Source: Erythrophleum ivorense | Taxonomy: Eukaryota > Streptophyta > Magnoliopsida > Fabales > Fabaceae | Direction of reading: 5' to 3' | DNA length: 64,000 nt | NCBI GenBank assembly: GCA_026724425.1 | Contig: JAIUCV010000230.1 | Span: forward strand, 806,001-870,000 | Shown here: in pieces, positions 28,301 to 36,937 of the stretch | Layout: each line of letters opens with the position of its first letter | Numbering within the stretch: position 1 is the stretch's first letter | The notes under the pieces: generated by a model | Told to the model about the DNA's origin: nothing | Database searches by the model: none | The model's input: the letters and a program-made list of their open reading frames with translations, nothing else | Position numbers and translations under genes: made by a program

Positions 28301-31300
28301 AGCCTAGTCCAAGTGATTTGAGATTTTTGGTTTGGGATGCAGAGAATAATATGATAATGTTATAGTTAATTAATTCTATGACCATTGACATTGGAGAGAA
28401 TGTTATTCTCTATAAAACAGCTAAGGAGATTTGGGCAGTTGCATATCTATCATTCTTCTCAGTTGATAATATTGCTGGCATCTTCAAAATCAAAGGCTTG
28501 CTGCATGATTACAAATAGGGGGAGGCTATTGTCACCCATTACTTCAACATTCTGATGCGTTATTGGCAGCAGCTTGATACCTATGAAGTCCATAGTTGGA
28601 GTTTTGTTGCAGATGCTGTATATTACCAGAAGCTACCAGAGAAAGAGAATTTATAAGGTTCTCCTTGGGCTTCACTCTAATTTTGAAGAAGAGGAGAATA
28701 ATGGCCATGCATCCTTTGCCATCAGTAAGGGAAGTTTTCACTGAAGTAAAATGGCAAGAAAGTAGAAGACTTACCCAAGGTCCTCAGACTACATGACCAA
28801 AATCAGAGGCTTCAGCTCTCATAGCTTGTGGCACTAGAATTCCAGATCATAAGATGAAGAAACAAGGAAGACCTTGGTGTGAGCTTTGATATAAAACAGG
28901 ACACAACGAGGATAATTGTTGGAAGCTTCATGGAAAACCAGTAGATCAGAAACTAGAGAACCAGAGGGATGCTTGTGGTATGATAGTGATCAATGAGGAG
29001 AATAAAGCTGCCCAACCCAAGTCTATGCTGATTAGCAAAGAGCAAATGGAGTTCCTACAGAAATTACTTGGTGGTAATCAAATCCAATCTTCAGACAAGT
29101 TTATTGGTACAAGGGTGGTTGCCCAAATAGGCAAACCTACGATGGTTTTACACTCACAATCCCCTATTTCAAATTCTTGGATAGTTGATTAGGGGCCAAG
29201 TGACCTTATGACTGGTAATGTGTCTCTCCTTGATAAATATATTTCTTATTTTGAAAAATTAGTGGTTTGGATTACTGATGGATCATTGTCTAAAGTTAAA
29301 GGATATGGTGAAGTATAATTGATTGAAAATTTACTTCTAAAAGATGTACTTATTGTTCCCAAGTTAACGTGCAACTTACTATCAATTAGTAAAATTGCAA
29401 GAGATTTGAAATGTGTGACTAATTTCTTGTCCAATGAATGTTTATTTTAAGACTTGGAATTGAGGAGGACAATTGGCAACGCTAAGTAGTATGCCAGTTT
29501 TTACTATCTTTATGGACAAGTGAGGATGAATAAAGTTGCTATGGCTACTAGTAGTTCACTAGCGAATAATATATTTTTGTGGCGCTATAGCTGAGGCGGC
29601 CTAAGCCTTTAGTATATGATGCAGATGTTTACCTAGCTAATAAATAAAAATATCTCTCAACTTTAGTGTGAATCTTGTCAAATATCCGAACATACACAAT
29701 GATTTTTAGGGTCCAACCAATGTAAAAAATATTAATGGTGCTAGATGGTTTGTGACCTTCGTTGATGTCCATACTCGCTTAACTTGGTTATATCTCCTAA
29801 AAGAAAAAGCTGAAGTAACCAGTGTTTTCCAAACTTTCTTTCACTTGGTTCACAACCATTTCACACTGAAGTAAAATTATTCTAGTTAGGCAATGTTTAA
29901 GATTATTTCAATACCACCCTTGGTTCTTTCTTAACCAAACATGGCATTATCCACCAAAGTTTTTGTGTCTTTACCCCACAATAAAATAGGGTTATTGAGA
30001 GAAAAAATAGGCACCTCTTAAAAGTTGCTAGAGCCATCATGATCACCTCAAATGTGCTTAATATGTTTTGGGGGGAAGCTATTCTTACTGCAACCTACTT
30101 AATAAACTGAATGCCTTCTCAAACGTTGAAATTTCTTTAACCTCACCAAAAACTTCTTGAAACCTTCTCCCATATACAAATTATGTCAGCTTTACCCTAC
30201 AAAATCTTTGGGTGCACTTCATTTGTTCATAATGACCATGGGGGGAAGCTTGATCCTAAGGCAATCAAGTGTTTTTTTATGGGTTATTTACCTACCTAAA
30301 AAGGTTACAAGCGTTATTCTCCTTAAAACAGAAAATCTTACACCATTATGAATGTAATCTTTTTTGGAAATCAATCCTAGTACTCTAAAACACCCATTCC
30401 CCCCCCCCCCTCCCCCCCCGCGCAGGGGGGGGGGGGGACACCAAGTATGCATTATGACTGTTTAGATGTAATCTTGATTTTGCCCTTAACACATTTGACC
30501 TGTCCCATAGGCTTGAAAACAATATCATACCCGACACTCAACCTTGCCTCACTACCCTTGATCCTTTTTTGACAGACCACCACCAAGACACTACCTTGCC
30601 CAAGCCAAATCCTAGGGAAATTGAACCCAACCATAATGTTACTCATCAAAAGGAAACTTTGGTATATTCAAGGAGGAGGAAGAGCAATAGTAAAGAAAGC
30701 CTAACTGTGAAACATAAGAGTGATTGCAGGATACTTCCTAAGCAAGGTTAGTACTCCTCCACTCCAAGTGTTGAAACCTGAAATGAGCTTGACATTCTTA
30801 TTGCATTAAGGAAAAGGGTGAGAATCTGCACTCAATATCCTATTAGGAACTTTGTATCTTATGTAGACTTGTCAAGTACTTTACAAGCTTTTGTTGTCAT
30901 TGTGGATAATGAAAGTTTACCTATAAGTGTTCATGAAGCAATTAAAAGGAAAGAATAGAGAAATGCAATACAAGAGGAAATAAATGCTCTCAAGAAGAAC
31001 AAAACTTGGGAATTGGTGGATCTCCAATTAGGAAAATTGTGGTTGGGTGCAAATGGATCTTTATTATCAAATACAACCTAGATGGCCTCATTAATCGTTA
31101 TAAGGCTTGACTTGTTATCAAAGGATTAACCTAGACTCATGGCATGGATTATCAAGAGATGTTTGCCCTTGTTGCAAAGTTCAATACCATTAAAGTACTC
31201 CTATTATGGCTGCAAACTTAGATTGACCCCTACACCAACTTGATGTGAAAAATGCCTTCTTAAATGGTGATTTAAAAGAGAAAGTGTATGCAGAAGTTTC

Positions 31301-34300
31301 TCCAAGAATGGAAACTGAAAAGAACTCCAAGTTTTGTAGGCTTTACAAGTATCTATATGGGCCAAAACAATTACCTCGAACTTGGTTTGAAAGATTCACA
31401 GATGTGGTTAGAAGAAATGGCAAATCTCTAGTGCCAAACTGATCATACATTATTTGTTAATACTATTGCTAAGGGGAAGTTGGCAATTTTGATTGTGTAC
31501 ATTGATAATTTTGTGATAATAGGGGATTTTTTAGATGAAATTACAAAGTTGTAGGAAAATCTGGCTATAGAATTTGAAGGGAAGGATTTGGGAAACTTGA
31601 GATACTTCCTAAAAGTGGAAGTTGCAAGATCCAAGAGGGGTTACCTCAGTATCCTAGAGAAAGTACACTCTAGACTTAGAATGATGGGATATAAACTTGC
31701 AAACACTCTTATGGAAGCTAACTACAAACTAGGGTTCAACGAAGATAGTGCTCTCGTAGACATTGGGACTTATCAACATCTTGTGGGTAAGCTAATTTAT
31801 CTCTCACAGACCTATCCTAATATTAGCTTTATTGTAAGTGCTATTACTTAATTCATGAAAAAACCAAATGAGGAGCACTTAGAAGCTATGCATAGAATTC
31901 TTAGATGTCTAAAGATGACACATAGCAAAGGATTATTTTTCAAGAACGAAACTCAGAGAATTGGAAGTGTTCTTTGATTCTGATTGTTGGATTTGTCGTT
32001 GATAAAAGATCCACTATAGGTTGGGTTATTGCACTTATTTGTAAGATATTTTTGTCACATGGAAGAGTAAAAAGCAGCCATTGGTGGCTAGAAGCAATGC
32101 TAAAGCAAAGTTCAAGGCACTTGGTCTTGGTATTTATGAATGGATTTGGATTAAGAAACTTGGTGGTGAGTTGAAAATCAAGGTTGACATTCTTGTAAAG
32201 GTATTTTGTGGCAACATGGCTGCTATTGGAATTGCTATGAACTCTATTTATCATGATAGGATGAAACATGTGGAAATTGACAAACACTTTATAAAGGAGA
32301 TTGACTCAGGAACACTTGAGTTGACCTATATTTCTGCACACTCTTAGGTTGTTGATCTCTTAACAATGGTCATTGTTAAGACCAACTTCGAAGACCTTAA
32401 CTAGCTAGGGATGATCAATATTACACCCCAACTTGAAGGGGAGTGTCAGAGTACATGTGATCCTTAGCATTTATATTAGAGTATTTTTATAGTCAACTTC
32501 TTGTCTAATGTGTTGTTGATTTAAAGGGATTCTCGTCTCATTGTAACCGTTGCTAAGTTTGTGGGATTAGATGTGATTATATTAACCTATTTATATGTAA
32601 TCATGATCAGTGAAGGAATAAGACGCAGCATTATTTTCACTTGCTTTTATGCTTTTGCTGGTTCACTTTAATTACTAGCTCCACAATCCCTGTACCAGGA
32701 AGGGTAATCAACAGTGTTAGGATTAAGGGTTGATCATTATTTCTGTTCTATTCATATTGAGTCCCCATATAGGATTTGTCATACCGAAAGTAACATATAG
32801 CAGTAGTGTGACCTATTCTTACACAAACTTGACATGTTGGTCAATTTTGATTTCTATTGTCTTTGCCATGGTTTTTGCCTCCTCTAAAAGTTCTTGAGCT
32901 ACCACTTCTCCATTGGTCTCTTCCAAATTCATGAGTTGAAGAGTAGCAGCTTTCTCGCTTGTTTGTCGCAGCATTTGCTGTGGCTTGCCCAAGACTTGGA
33001 TTAGTGAAGCTGTTAAAGTTGCTTAAGTCTAATCTCATAGGTAAGAAGAGTAGCTTGAAGCTCAATCCAAGATAAATCCTTTTTATCTGCAAGCTGAACA
33101 ACGATTGGGTTGTATTCAGTACCTAATGTAGCATGAGTTTGTTCAACTAGACCATTTAGAGAGATTGGACAGCCTGCATGGGTTAAATTATTGGAGATAC
33201 TTTTCATCTTATTTAGTCTTCCGTCTTCATTGTGTTCTTTTTGGTTCGCTAAAATGACTTTTAAAGTGTGACACTTTGGCTCAAGTGTGAGTTTCAGAGA
33301 TGTCTTAGGCTGCTTTCCAAATATCTTTAGGTTTGGCAGTGTAGTATCTGTGAAGCTACCTCCAGAGTCAGTGTTGTAGAGCCAACCCAGAAGCAATTGA
33401 TCTGTAGAAACCCATTCTCCGTACTCTGGGTTTGGCTTTGTCTCTGCACCTTCAGACATAAGCTCTGGTGGACATGGTTTCATCCTAAAATAAATCCATC
33501 CAACTTGTTTCCCTTGATGACTAGTAAGATCATGGATTGCCAAAGCAGATAATTGCTCGTCCAACTTGACAGAGCAAATTTGAATAAGTGTGGTAATGAG
33601 AGGACTGGGTTTGGTGTCGGTGAGCAACAATGGAGTACTAGAGTTGTTCGTGGCAGTATTTGGCATTGACATAGCAACATTTGTGGTTGATCTGTCTGAT
33701 ACCAAGAAGAAAATATAGAAGATGAAGGATGAAGAATGCTCTCGGTGCTTGTTACTGAGAGGAGCCAATTTTTTCTAAAATATAAATCACCCAATTTTTT
33801 CTAAAATATAAATCAAAGTTTGTTACAAGAGAAAGCAATGATAAAATGTCAAGTGTCCTATTTCTATAACAGAAAGAATCTTCTAAACGTCTGTGAATAC
33901 CAAACAGCTACAAAATACATATATCTCCAGTATTCTAATATACAGAACTTAATTCACTATAACCAACATCACATTAGCACTAATCAAATCTTTACACTCC
34001 TTGATCTAAAGATTTCCAAAATTAACATTACATTTTATCTGTCATTTGAATTTTACTTCTATTAAATTCCTTCTACAAATGATTATATACATCGATGTGG
34101 AGTGAGTATAATAAAATATTATGTGTTCTTAAAGAATTGTTTAGGATGGGTTGAATTACTTAAATGGCTATTAATTGGTAACTTTTATATTTAGAATGAA
34201 TGGATTAAGGTGAAGAGAGAGTTGAAGGAAAAGGAAGAGCTTGTCAAATTGCTAGAATTGGATCGTGAGGAGATAAGTCAAGAATTAGCCAATGCTCAAA

Positions 34301-36039
34301 AAGATGCTGAATATGCTCTAAAGGATGCTGAGATTGTTGAGGTATTAAATGTTTTGGTATTTTTTTCCCCTTAATTTTATAATATTTGTCTATCAAATTT
34401 TAGAGAAATTAACAATATGAACTAATTTACATGGAATTGTGATCAATGTGATAATATAATATAGGATTCTTTGTTGTAATTTTAAAATTGCGACAATATT
34501 ATTACAAACAAGGCTGAAAGATAAGAAATTTTCAGTTTTTCCACTGCTCCTAAATTTAAGATTGGCAAAATTAATATTACTTTATATTTGTCTGTGTTTT
34601 TACCCAAAACTAAATCTCCTCATCCAATGATTTTTTTTAATTGATGTAGAGCAATTATAATGATATATTTTGTGTACTTAAAAGAATTTTTTAGGATGGA
34701 TTGAAACGTTTAAGTGACCATTAATTAGTAATTTTTGTTGTCTAGAATGAATTGATTAAGGTGAAGAAAGAGTTGCAAGAAAAGCTTGAGCTCGTGCAAT
34801 TGCTAGAGCAGGGATGCGAAAGTGCCATGAAACTAGTTGAAGAAAAAGAAGTAGAGTTAGCCAATGCCCTCAGTGCTGCTGCAATGGCAGCTTCGAATTC
34901 TGCTGCTGCTGAGGTATTTATGGGTGTTTATGTTGTTTTATAAATATGGTCCTTCTAGTTTGTCTGCCAAATGTGACTTATTCTCTATCAACTTACTAAA
35001 AAAAATCCAATTTACAAAAGCAGACTAAACTGATCATACATTCTCATATAAGTATGTCAGTTAAATTTTTCAATAAAATTCCATATGATATGCTTACGTA
35101 TTTATTCATGATTAACTTAATATACATATCTTTTGTATAGTGAATCTACCTAATAACTTCATCACTTCTTGTCCTGGTTTATCCCTCAGGCAAAACACTC
35201 TGATCTTGAGAGGGAAATCAAATCTTCAGATGATAAGGAATATTTTGCTTTTGTATAAGTATTATTTCTTCCCCACTTTGTGTATGCCTGGCTTATTTGA
35301 AAGTTCCTTGTTTCTTATTTGGAAGTCAAGGGCAGCATCTTTGTGATTGTTTTGAGGGAAATCATACAACTGCTGTTTGTAACACTGACAACTTTGGACT
35401 AAGATAAGTGCAATATACAATACGACAAGACGTAGATATAATTTTAGGTTTTTGTTTTCATGAGTTATCTAAAAAATATTTTTCTACATGTTATATGAAA
35501 ACCTAATAGCATACATCTAAAGAACTTTACTTGGGTTTTGTCTTATGCAATACGCAACTGCCGACTAAAATGAATACTAAGGATGATTTCCATCCAGCTC
35601 TGTGTTCATAAATATTGCAGCAGGTGTTTTGATTAGAGACATTCTACATTGTATTCTGAAGGACATGTTATATAATGTAAACTAGTTTCTGCAAAGATTA
35701 ATCCAATAGTAAACTACATGGGATTATATCTTGTATGTGTAGCTTTGCTAACTTGAACTTGATACTCTGCAATGCTAAACGTGAACTAAAGCAATGCATT
35801 TACAATGATATGCAGGAATGTGCAATTTGCCTGACCAATGAAAAGGACATGGCCTTTGGATGTGGACACATGGTAATAACTCTACCAAAGAGATTTCACT
35901 GCTTTTCCTCTTGCATAATGAGAATGATGATTATTAAGTGATTCTGATGCAGACTTGCAAAGACTGTGGGGTTAATCTGTCCATGTGTCCTATATGTCGG
36001 AAGAAGATAACTCATCGTATCAAGCTGTTCCCTGGGTGA
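13186..36039 (+). CDS. RING-finger protein gene, copy 2, with amplified coiled-coil exon modules
   Basis: Proposed exons: 13186-13314 (starts MARVAETAKLLVRRW), 13477-13635 (A1), 13943-14122 (B1), 14516-14674 (A2), 15450-15629 (B2), 17828-17986 (A3), 18795-18974 (B3), 19376-19534 (A4), 20495-20695 (B4), 21101-21247 (H1), 21625-21783 (A6), 22415-22615 (B5), 34195-34341 (H2), 34746-34913 (A8), 35190-35252 (linker), 35816-35872 and 35953-36039 (RING). All are phase 0-0, giving 845 codons including the stop. A exons begin NEWIK and end ALNA..AE. B exons begin SECAKL and carry LEEE.KLV and QELA.AR. The protein is a long coiled coil plus RING and is probably a paralogue of gene 1. Doubts: A1 has an in-frame TAG, the linker exon lost its usual donor, and the first exon is inferred only from its ATG and splice donor. 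It may be functional with A1 skipped, or a decaying gene. Confidence 0.65.
13477..13635 (+). pseudogene. A1 exon with in-frame stop
   Basis: It is homologous to the other A exons (LQEEEDLVELLKLEFEDRRQ, SAMRQVQE, ANALNAAAAAE) with intact borders, but the third codon is TAG (13483-13485) where the other A exons mostly have TGG (Trp). Being 159 nt and phase 0-0, it could be skipped without changing the frame. Confidence 0.7.
13943..15629 (+). CDS. Exon modules B1-A2-B2 of RING gene 2
   Basis: B1 13943-14122 (60 codons, SECAKLRRMLEEERKLVQRL), A2 14516-14674 (53 codons, NEWIKVKRELQEEQELVQLL), B2 15450-15629 (60 codons, SECDKLRRMLEEERKLVQRL). The introns after B exons and after A exons are each conserved between modules, so the duplication copied exon plus intron blocks rather than cDNA. 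Confidence 0.78.
15836..17658 (+). mobile_element. Short non-autonomous gypsy-type LTR element in an intron of RING gene 2
   Basis: Direct LTRs 15836-16229 and 17264-17658 both start TGATA and end CTA(A/G)CA. After the left LTR comes a possible primer-binding site (ATTGGTGCTTTCA, 16230-16242), then an ATG frame of gag-like position (MNEDLVAIKDKFIQMRASMD, 16261 on). Near the right end the stretch AACCTTGAGGACAAGGTT (17198-17215) resembles the end of gypsy pol, followed by a purine tract. Only about 1.03 kb lies between the LTRs, with no RT or integrase. No target duplication is visible, and about 50 bp of the host intron appear to be lost at the insertion. Confidence 0.8.
16698..16937 (+). CDS. 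Unrecognised ORF inside the short gypsy-type element
   Basis: A 79-codon frame (MGAKLMAVSMTYNQYFIAAE, RPFIFAFDPGGIDYSDDE, AILRWHQFVAGHPKF). It does not look like gag, protease, RT, RNase H or integrase. It lies between the gag-like start and a purine-rich block (16930-17160). It may be a diverged element segment, a captured host fragment or chance. Confidence 0.25.
   Translation: MGAKLMAVSMTYNQYFIAAELVHMLADKILMRPFIFAFDPGGIDYSDDEVYAILRWHQFVAGHPKFSLRKDEKGLCIRQ
17828..20695 (+). CDS. Exon modules A3-B3-A4-B4 of RING gene 2
   Basis: A3 17828-17986 (NEWIKAKRELQEGREFVQLL), B3 18795-18974 (RECAKLKRMLEEEQKLVQRL), A4 19376-19534 (NEWIKVKRELKEKVELVKLL), B4 20495-20695 (67 codons). B4 is 21 nt longer than B1-B3, adding one heptad in the region VKLAQKDAELAREDADSA. 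All borders are GT-AG and phase 0-0. Confidence 0.77.
21101..21247 (+). CDS. Chimeric A/B exon H1
   Basis: A 49-codon exon. Residues 1-25 are A type (NEWIKVNKELKEKEGLVKLL). Residues after EEVSQ are B type (ELANTRKDAEYAREDAESAE). No intron separates the halves, and upstream and downstream flanks match A-exon and B-exon introns respectively. A deletion between similar GAGATAAG stretches of an A exon and its neighbouring B exon would produce this structure. Confidence 0.78.
21625..22615 (+). CDS. Exon modules A6-B5 of RING gene 2
   Basis: A6 21625-21783 (NEWIKVKRELKEKEELVKLL) and B5 22415-22615 (67 codons, SECAKLKRMLEEEQNLVESL). B5 shares the extra heptad with B4 (KLARKDAELAREDADSA), so the two are recent duplicates. 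Copia A lies in the intron right after B5. Confidence 0.77.
22824..23086 (-). repeat. Left (3') LTR of copia A
   Basis: 263 bp, starting AGAAGAGAATATAG and ending CTTAACA. It pairs with 33705-33996. Confidence 0.87.
23126..23700 (-). pseudogene. Copia A RNase H fragment
   Basis: Pieces read FSVNKLNQFLRAPTTSHWQA and MKRVLRYLKGTVCLGIHIKP (23560-23690), and CDNVSANALAFNPMFYARTK then HIEIDVHF (23200-23300), the typical end of a copia polyprotein. Frameshifts separate the pieces. Confidence 0.78.
23700..23818 (+). mobile_element. LINE 3'-end fragment with TTG tail in copia A
   Basis: About 120 bp that end GTAGTCGATCTCACTTAGTG, followed by a (TTG)n-like tail. The same layout occurs at the 3' end of the LINE at 25440-25491. 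It looks like a strongly 5'-truncated LINE insertion. Confidence 0.6.
23802..24065 (-). pseudogene. Copia A RT C-terminal fragment
   Basis: It reads FLKDLSALHYFLGFEVFKDQ and LNQGKYTPDVLRKFNML, the conserved end of copia RT. It is ended by the LINE tail at about 23817. Confidence 0.8.
24230..24460 (-). pseudogene. Copia A reverse transcriptase fragment
   Basis: It contains LDINKTFLNGHLQETIFM and PEGFVDPNKPSHGCKLSKAL, typical of copia RT (LDVKNAFLHG region). It is cut at its upstream side by the LINE inserted at 24448. The rest of RT continues beyond the LINE at about 25500 (VAKGFQQDPSVDFGETFS). Confidence 0.82.
24448..25491 (+). mobile_element. 5'-truncated LINE inserted in copia A
   Basis: It is flanked by a perfect 19-bp target duplication (24429-24447 and 25492-25510, ATTGTTGAAGCTTTCACAA). 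The translation starts RMQREVLWKALEKKRVPISY and includes YIRAIQNMYDRITTNVRTKG and CMFFANDIVLIEK, where the RT catalytic FADD motif reads FAND. It continues through a C-terminal stretch ending near 25430. The 3' end has a TTATTGTTG tail. Several stops are present. Confidence 0.85.
26723..27250 (-). pseudogene. Copia A GAG-pre-integrase and integrase fragment
   Basis: 175 codons with PSIAKNLLSV at the start (end of the protease region), WHKRLSHPSNKILSQIL (GAG-pre-integrase) and LVHTNLWGPS with YIHFLDDFSRYYTWIYP (integrase core with the first two acidic positions replaced or retained as TNLWGP and DDFSR). Copia B lies immediately upstream in reading direction. Confidence 0.82.
27448..27767. mobile_element. 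320-bp MITE in the left LTR of copia B
   Basis: The terminal inverted repeats read GGGCTTGTTTGA and, on the other strand, GGCCCTGTTTGA. The flanks TTT/TTT fit a 3-bp duplication, and the empty site is preserved in the right LTR of copia B. It has the same length as, and is strongly similar to, 39513-39832, in opposite orientation. End sequence and 3-bp duplication suggest a Tourist-like (PIF/Harbinger) family. Confidence 0.82.
28850..29490 (+). pseudogene. Copia B gag end and protease
   Basis: A zinc knuckle remains as KQGRPWCEL, stop, KTGHNEDNCWKLHGKP: the second Cys codon has become TGA. The protease active-site region reads WIVD, stop, GPSDLMTGN, with the Ser codon of DSGAS replaced by TAG. 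Confidence 0.75.
29690..30355 (+). pseudogene. Copia B integrase fragments
   Basis: Frames carry VTFVDVHTRLTWLYLLKEKA-like, KHGIIHQSFC and RVIERKNRHLLKVARAIM, then GCTSFVHNDHGGKLDPKAIK and CFFMGYLPT, the usual order of copia integrase. There are several frameshifts. Confidence 0.75.
30399..30437. repeat. C-tract/G-tract inverted homopolymer
   Basis: About 12 C, T, 8 C, then GCGCA and about 13 G. It lies in copia B between integrase and RT. It could fold as a hairpin or G-quadruplex, or mark a sequencing or assembly problem. Confidence 0.7.
30950..31640 (+). pseudogene. Copia B reverse transcriptase fragments
   Basis: Pieces read EEINALKKNKTWELVDL, KNAFLNGDLKEKVYAEV and YIDNFVIIGD. The catalytic YVDD has become YIDN. 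It is inactive. Confidence 0.8.
31641..32350 (+). pseudogene. Copia B RNase H fragments
   Basis: It contains TYQHLVGKLIYLSQTYPNIS, NAKAKFKALGLGIYEWIW and MKHVEIDKHFIKE, followed by the short C-terminal tail and the polypurine tract. Frameshifts separate the pieces. Confidence 0.8.
32444..32665 (+). repeat. Right LTR of copia B
   Basis: 222 bp, starting TGTCAGAGTACATGTG after a GAAGGGGAG tract and ending GGTTCA. It gives the uninterrupted version of the site hit by the MITE in the left LTR (GAGTATTTTTATAGTC). Confidence 0.85.
33013..33672 (-). pseudogene. Copia A gag
   Basis: A long open frame on the minus strand from MSMPNTATNNSSTPLLL. It contains QEQTHATLGTEYNPI-type copia gag sequence (LVEQTHATLGTEYNPIVVQL) and DLSWIELQATLLTYE. 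A CCHC knuckle (CQVCVRIGHTTAIC) follows in another frame near 32790-32850. The open frame runs further upstream to 33768, but that part enters the LTR. Confidence 0.75.
33705..33996 (-). repeat. Right (5') LTR of copia A
   Basis: 292 bp, ending CTTTACA next to the CTCCT duplication. It is longer than its partner mainly because of a small tandem duplication of a TTTTTTCTAAAATATAAATC block at about 33766-33815. Confidence 0.87.
34195..34341 (+). CDS. Chimeric A/B exon H2
   Basis: A 49-codon exon: A-type head NEWIKVKRELKEKEELVKLL, B-type tail from EEISQELANAQKDAEYAL on. It has the same junction and length as H1 and is therefore probably a duplicate of it. It lies directly downstream of copia A. 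Confidence 0.78.
34746..34913 (+). CDS. A8 exon of RING gene 2
   Basis: A 56-codon exon, NELIKVKKELQEKLELVQLL. It lacks a few residues around the ETRQ segment and has an Ala/Ser-rich end (ALSAAAMAASNSAAAE) longer than in other A exons. It is the most 3' coiled-coil exon. Confidence 0.75.
35190..35252 (+). CDS. Linker exon of RING gene 2 with shifted donor
   Basis: It is homologous to 9004-9051 (AKHSDLEREIKSSDDK). Where gene 1 has AAG|GTATAT, this copy has AAGGAATAT, so the usual donor is gone. Fifteen bases on, GTATAAGT (35253) is a strong donor that would add five codons in frame. Without splicing there, a TAA follows after the same five codons and the RING would be lost. Confidence 0.6.
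35816..36039 (+). CDS. RING exons of gene 2 (two exons)
   Basis: Exon 35816-35872 encodes ECAICLTNEKDMAFGCGHM. Exon 35953-36039 encodes TCKDCGVNLSMCPICRKK and continues to RIKLFPG and TGA. All eight C3HC4 zinc ligands are intact. The intron position and both exon lengths are identical to gene 1. Confidence 0.88.
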
Positions 36040-36937
36040 CTAGGGATATGTTTCGATTTAGGAGAATGAATAAGGAGAGAAAGGAACGGAAGGTTTGATT
36101 TAGGCGCTTTCCTTTAGATTCAAATCAAACCCATATCTCGTTCTCTTCCATTCTCCTTATTTTGTCCTTATCTATGTATCACTAATGTGTCAAGAGTATT
36201 CTTACCAGTGTGCTATGAAGATGATGCAATGTGGATGGACTGTGTTTTATTTCAGATCAGAACACAACCTATAAGAGGATAACATTAACTAATCAAAAAA
36301 TTCAAACAGTTTGGAATCAGAGCCAAAATCACATCAAGGACAAAAAATTCAAGTTGAGCCCTATGTGCCATGTGGCTTTTGTTTTTTTTCGTTTAAAAAA
36401 TAAATGATTTTAGATCATGCTTAGAAGAATCTGGACAATTTTAACGGGATAAATTTCTCCTGCCCATTGTATCATCAAGTACATTGGTGTTTCTCTAGAA
36501 TTTTTCTTCACTCGCCCTTTTTTTCGCTTAAATCAATTCAATGTGTGGTTTGGCTAGTTCCATCCCTTATACAGTCCAAGAGGGGGTGGCAATAGATATA
36601 TGCGGTTTATAAATTGCCAATCTGTCCGTTAAATTATTTCTCCACTAAAAATTATAGATTCAGCAAATTAGATAAAAAATAAATCCAATTTAAACGGATG
36701 AATTTGAACTGATCTGTCGATCAGGAATATTGAGTAGATCTGTCTACTTTTGGCCCATCAGATCTGTTTTCCTGCCCAAGTATATGTGTATTTATATATA
36801 TATATATATGCATATGTATATATACAATTGTGTATATTTGTACAAATATATATGAGCATATATATATACACGTGTCTTATAGCACATGCACACGTGTATG
36901 GGTTCGTATATATGTATGTATATATATAGTTTATTAT
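36040..36937. other. 3' flank of RING gene 2
   Basis: Probable 3' untranslated region, then AT-rich sequence with (AT)n/(TATG)n microsatellites at about 36780-36930. Parts of 36190-36260 recur near 42990-43030, beside the third RING copy. Confidence 0.55.

Larger units (their letters stand above)
27395..32665 (+). mobile_element. Copia B: Ty1/copia element nested inside copia A
   Basis: LTRs: about 27395-27965 (interrupted by a MITE at 27448-27767) and 32444-32665. They share GTGATCCTTAGCATTT, GATTTAAAGGGATTC-like and AATAAGAC blocks and end GCTGGTTCA. The primer-binding site TGGTATCAGCAC (27971-27982) follows, and a GAAGGGGAG polypurine tract precedes the right LTR. Internal remnants on the plus strand: gag with damaged zinc knuckle (28870-28940), protease (29180), integrase (29700-30350), RT (30950-31640), RNase H (31640-32350). 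Many stops occur. The exact left border and target duplication are uncertain. Confidence 0.85.
22824..33996 (-). mobile_element. Copia A: Ty1/copia LTR retrotransposon in an intron of RING gene 2
   Basis: LTRs 22824-23086 and 33705-33996 are flanked by a perfect 5-bp duplication CTCCT (22819-22823, 33997-34001). The interrupted intron sequence around GCATAGCTCCT is still recognisable from its paralogue near 21450. The primer-binding site (TGGTATCAGA, 33695-33704 minus) is next to the 5' LTR, and a purine stretch precedes the 3' LTR at 23087-23106. Minus-strand parts in copia order: gag (33013-33672), CCHC knuckle (about 32800), GAG-pre-integrase and integrase (26723-27250), post-integrase domain (25975-26298), RT (24230-24460 and 25500-25620, split by a LINE; 23802-24065), RNase H (23126-23700). 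The internal region is interrupted by copia B and LINE pieces, so it is inactive. Confidence 0.9.

Noticed and set aside
33480..33794. 104-codon minus-strand ORF
   Set aside because: Shadow of the copia A gag frame at 33013-33672.
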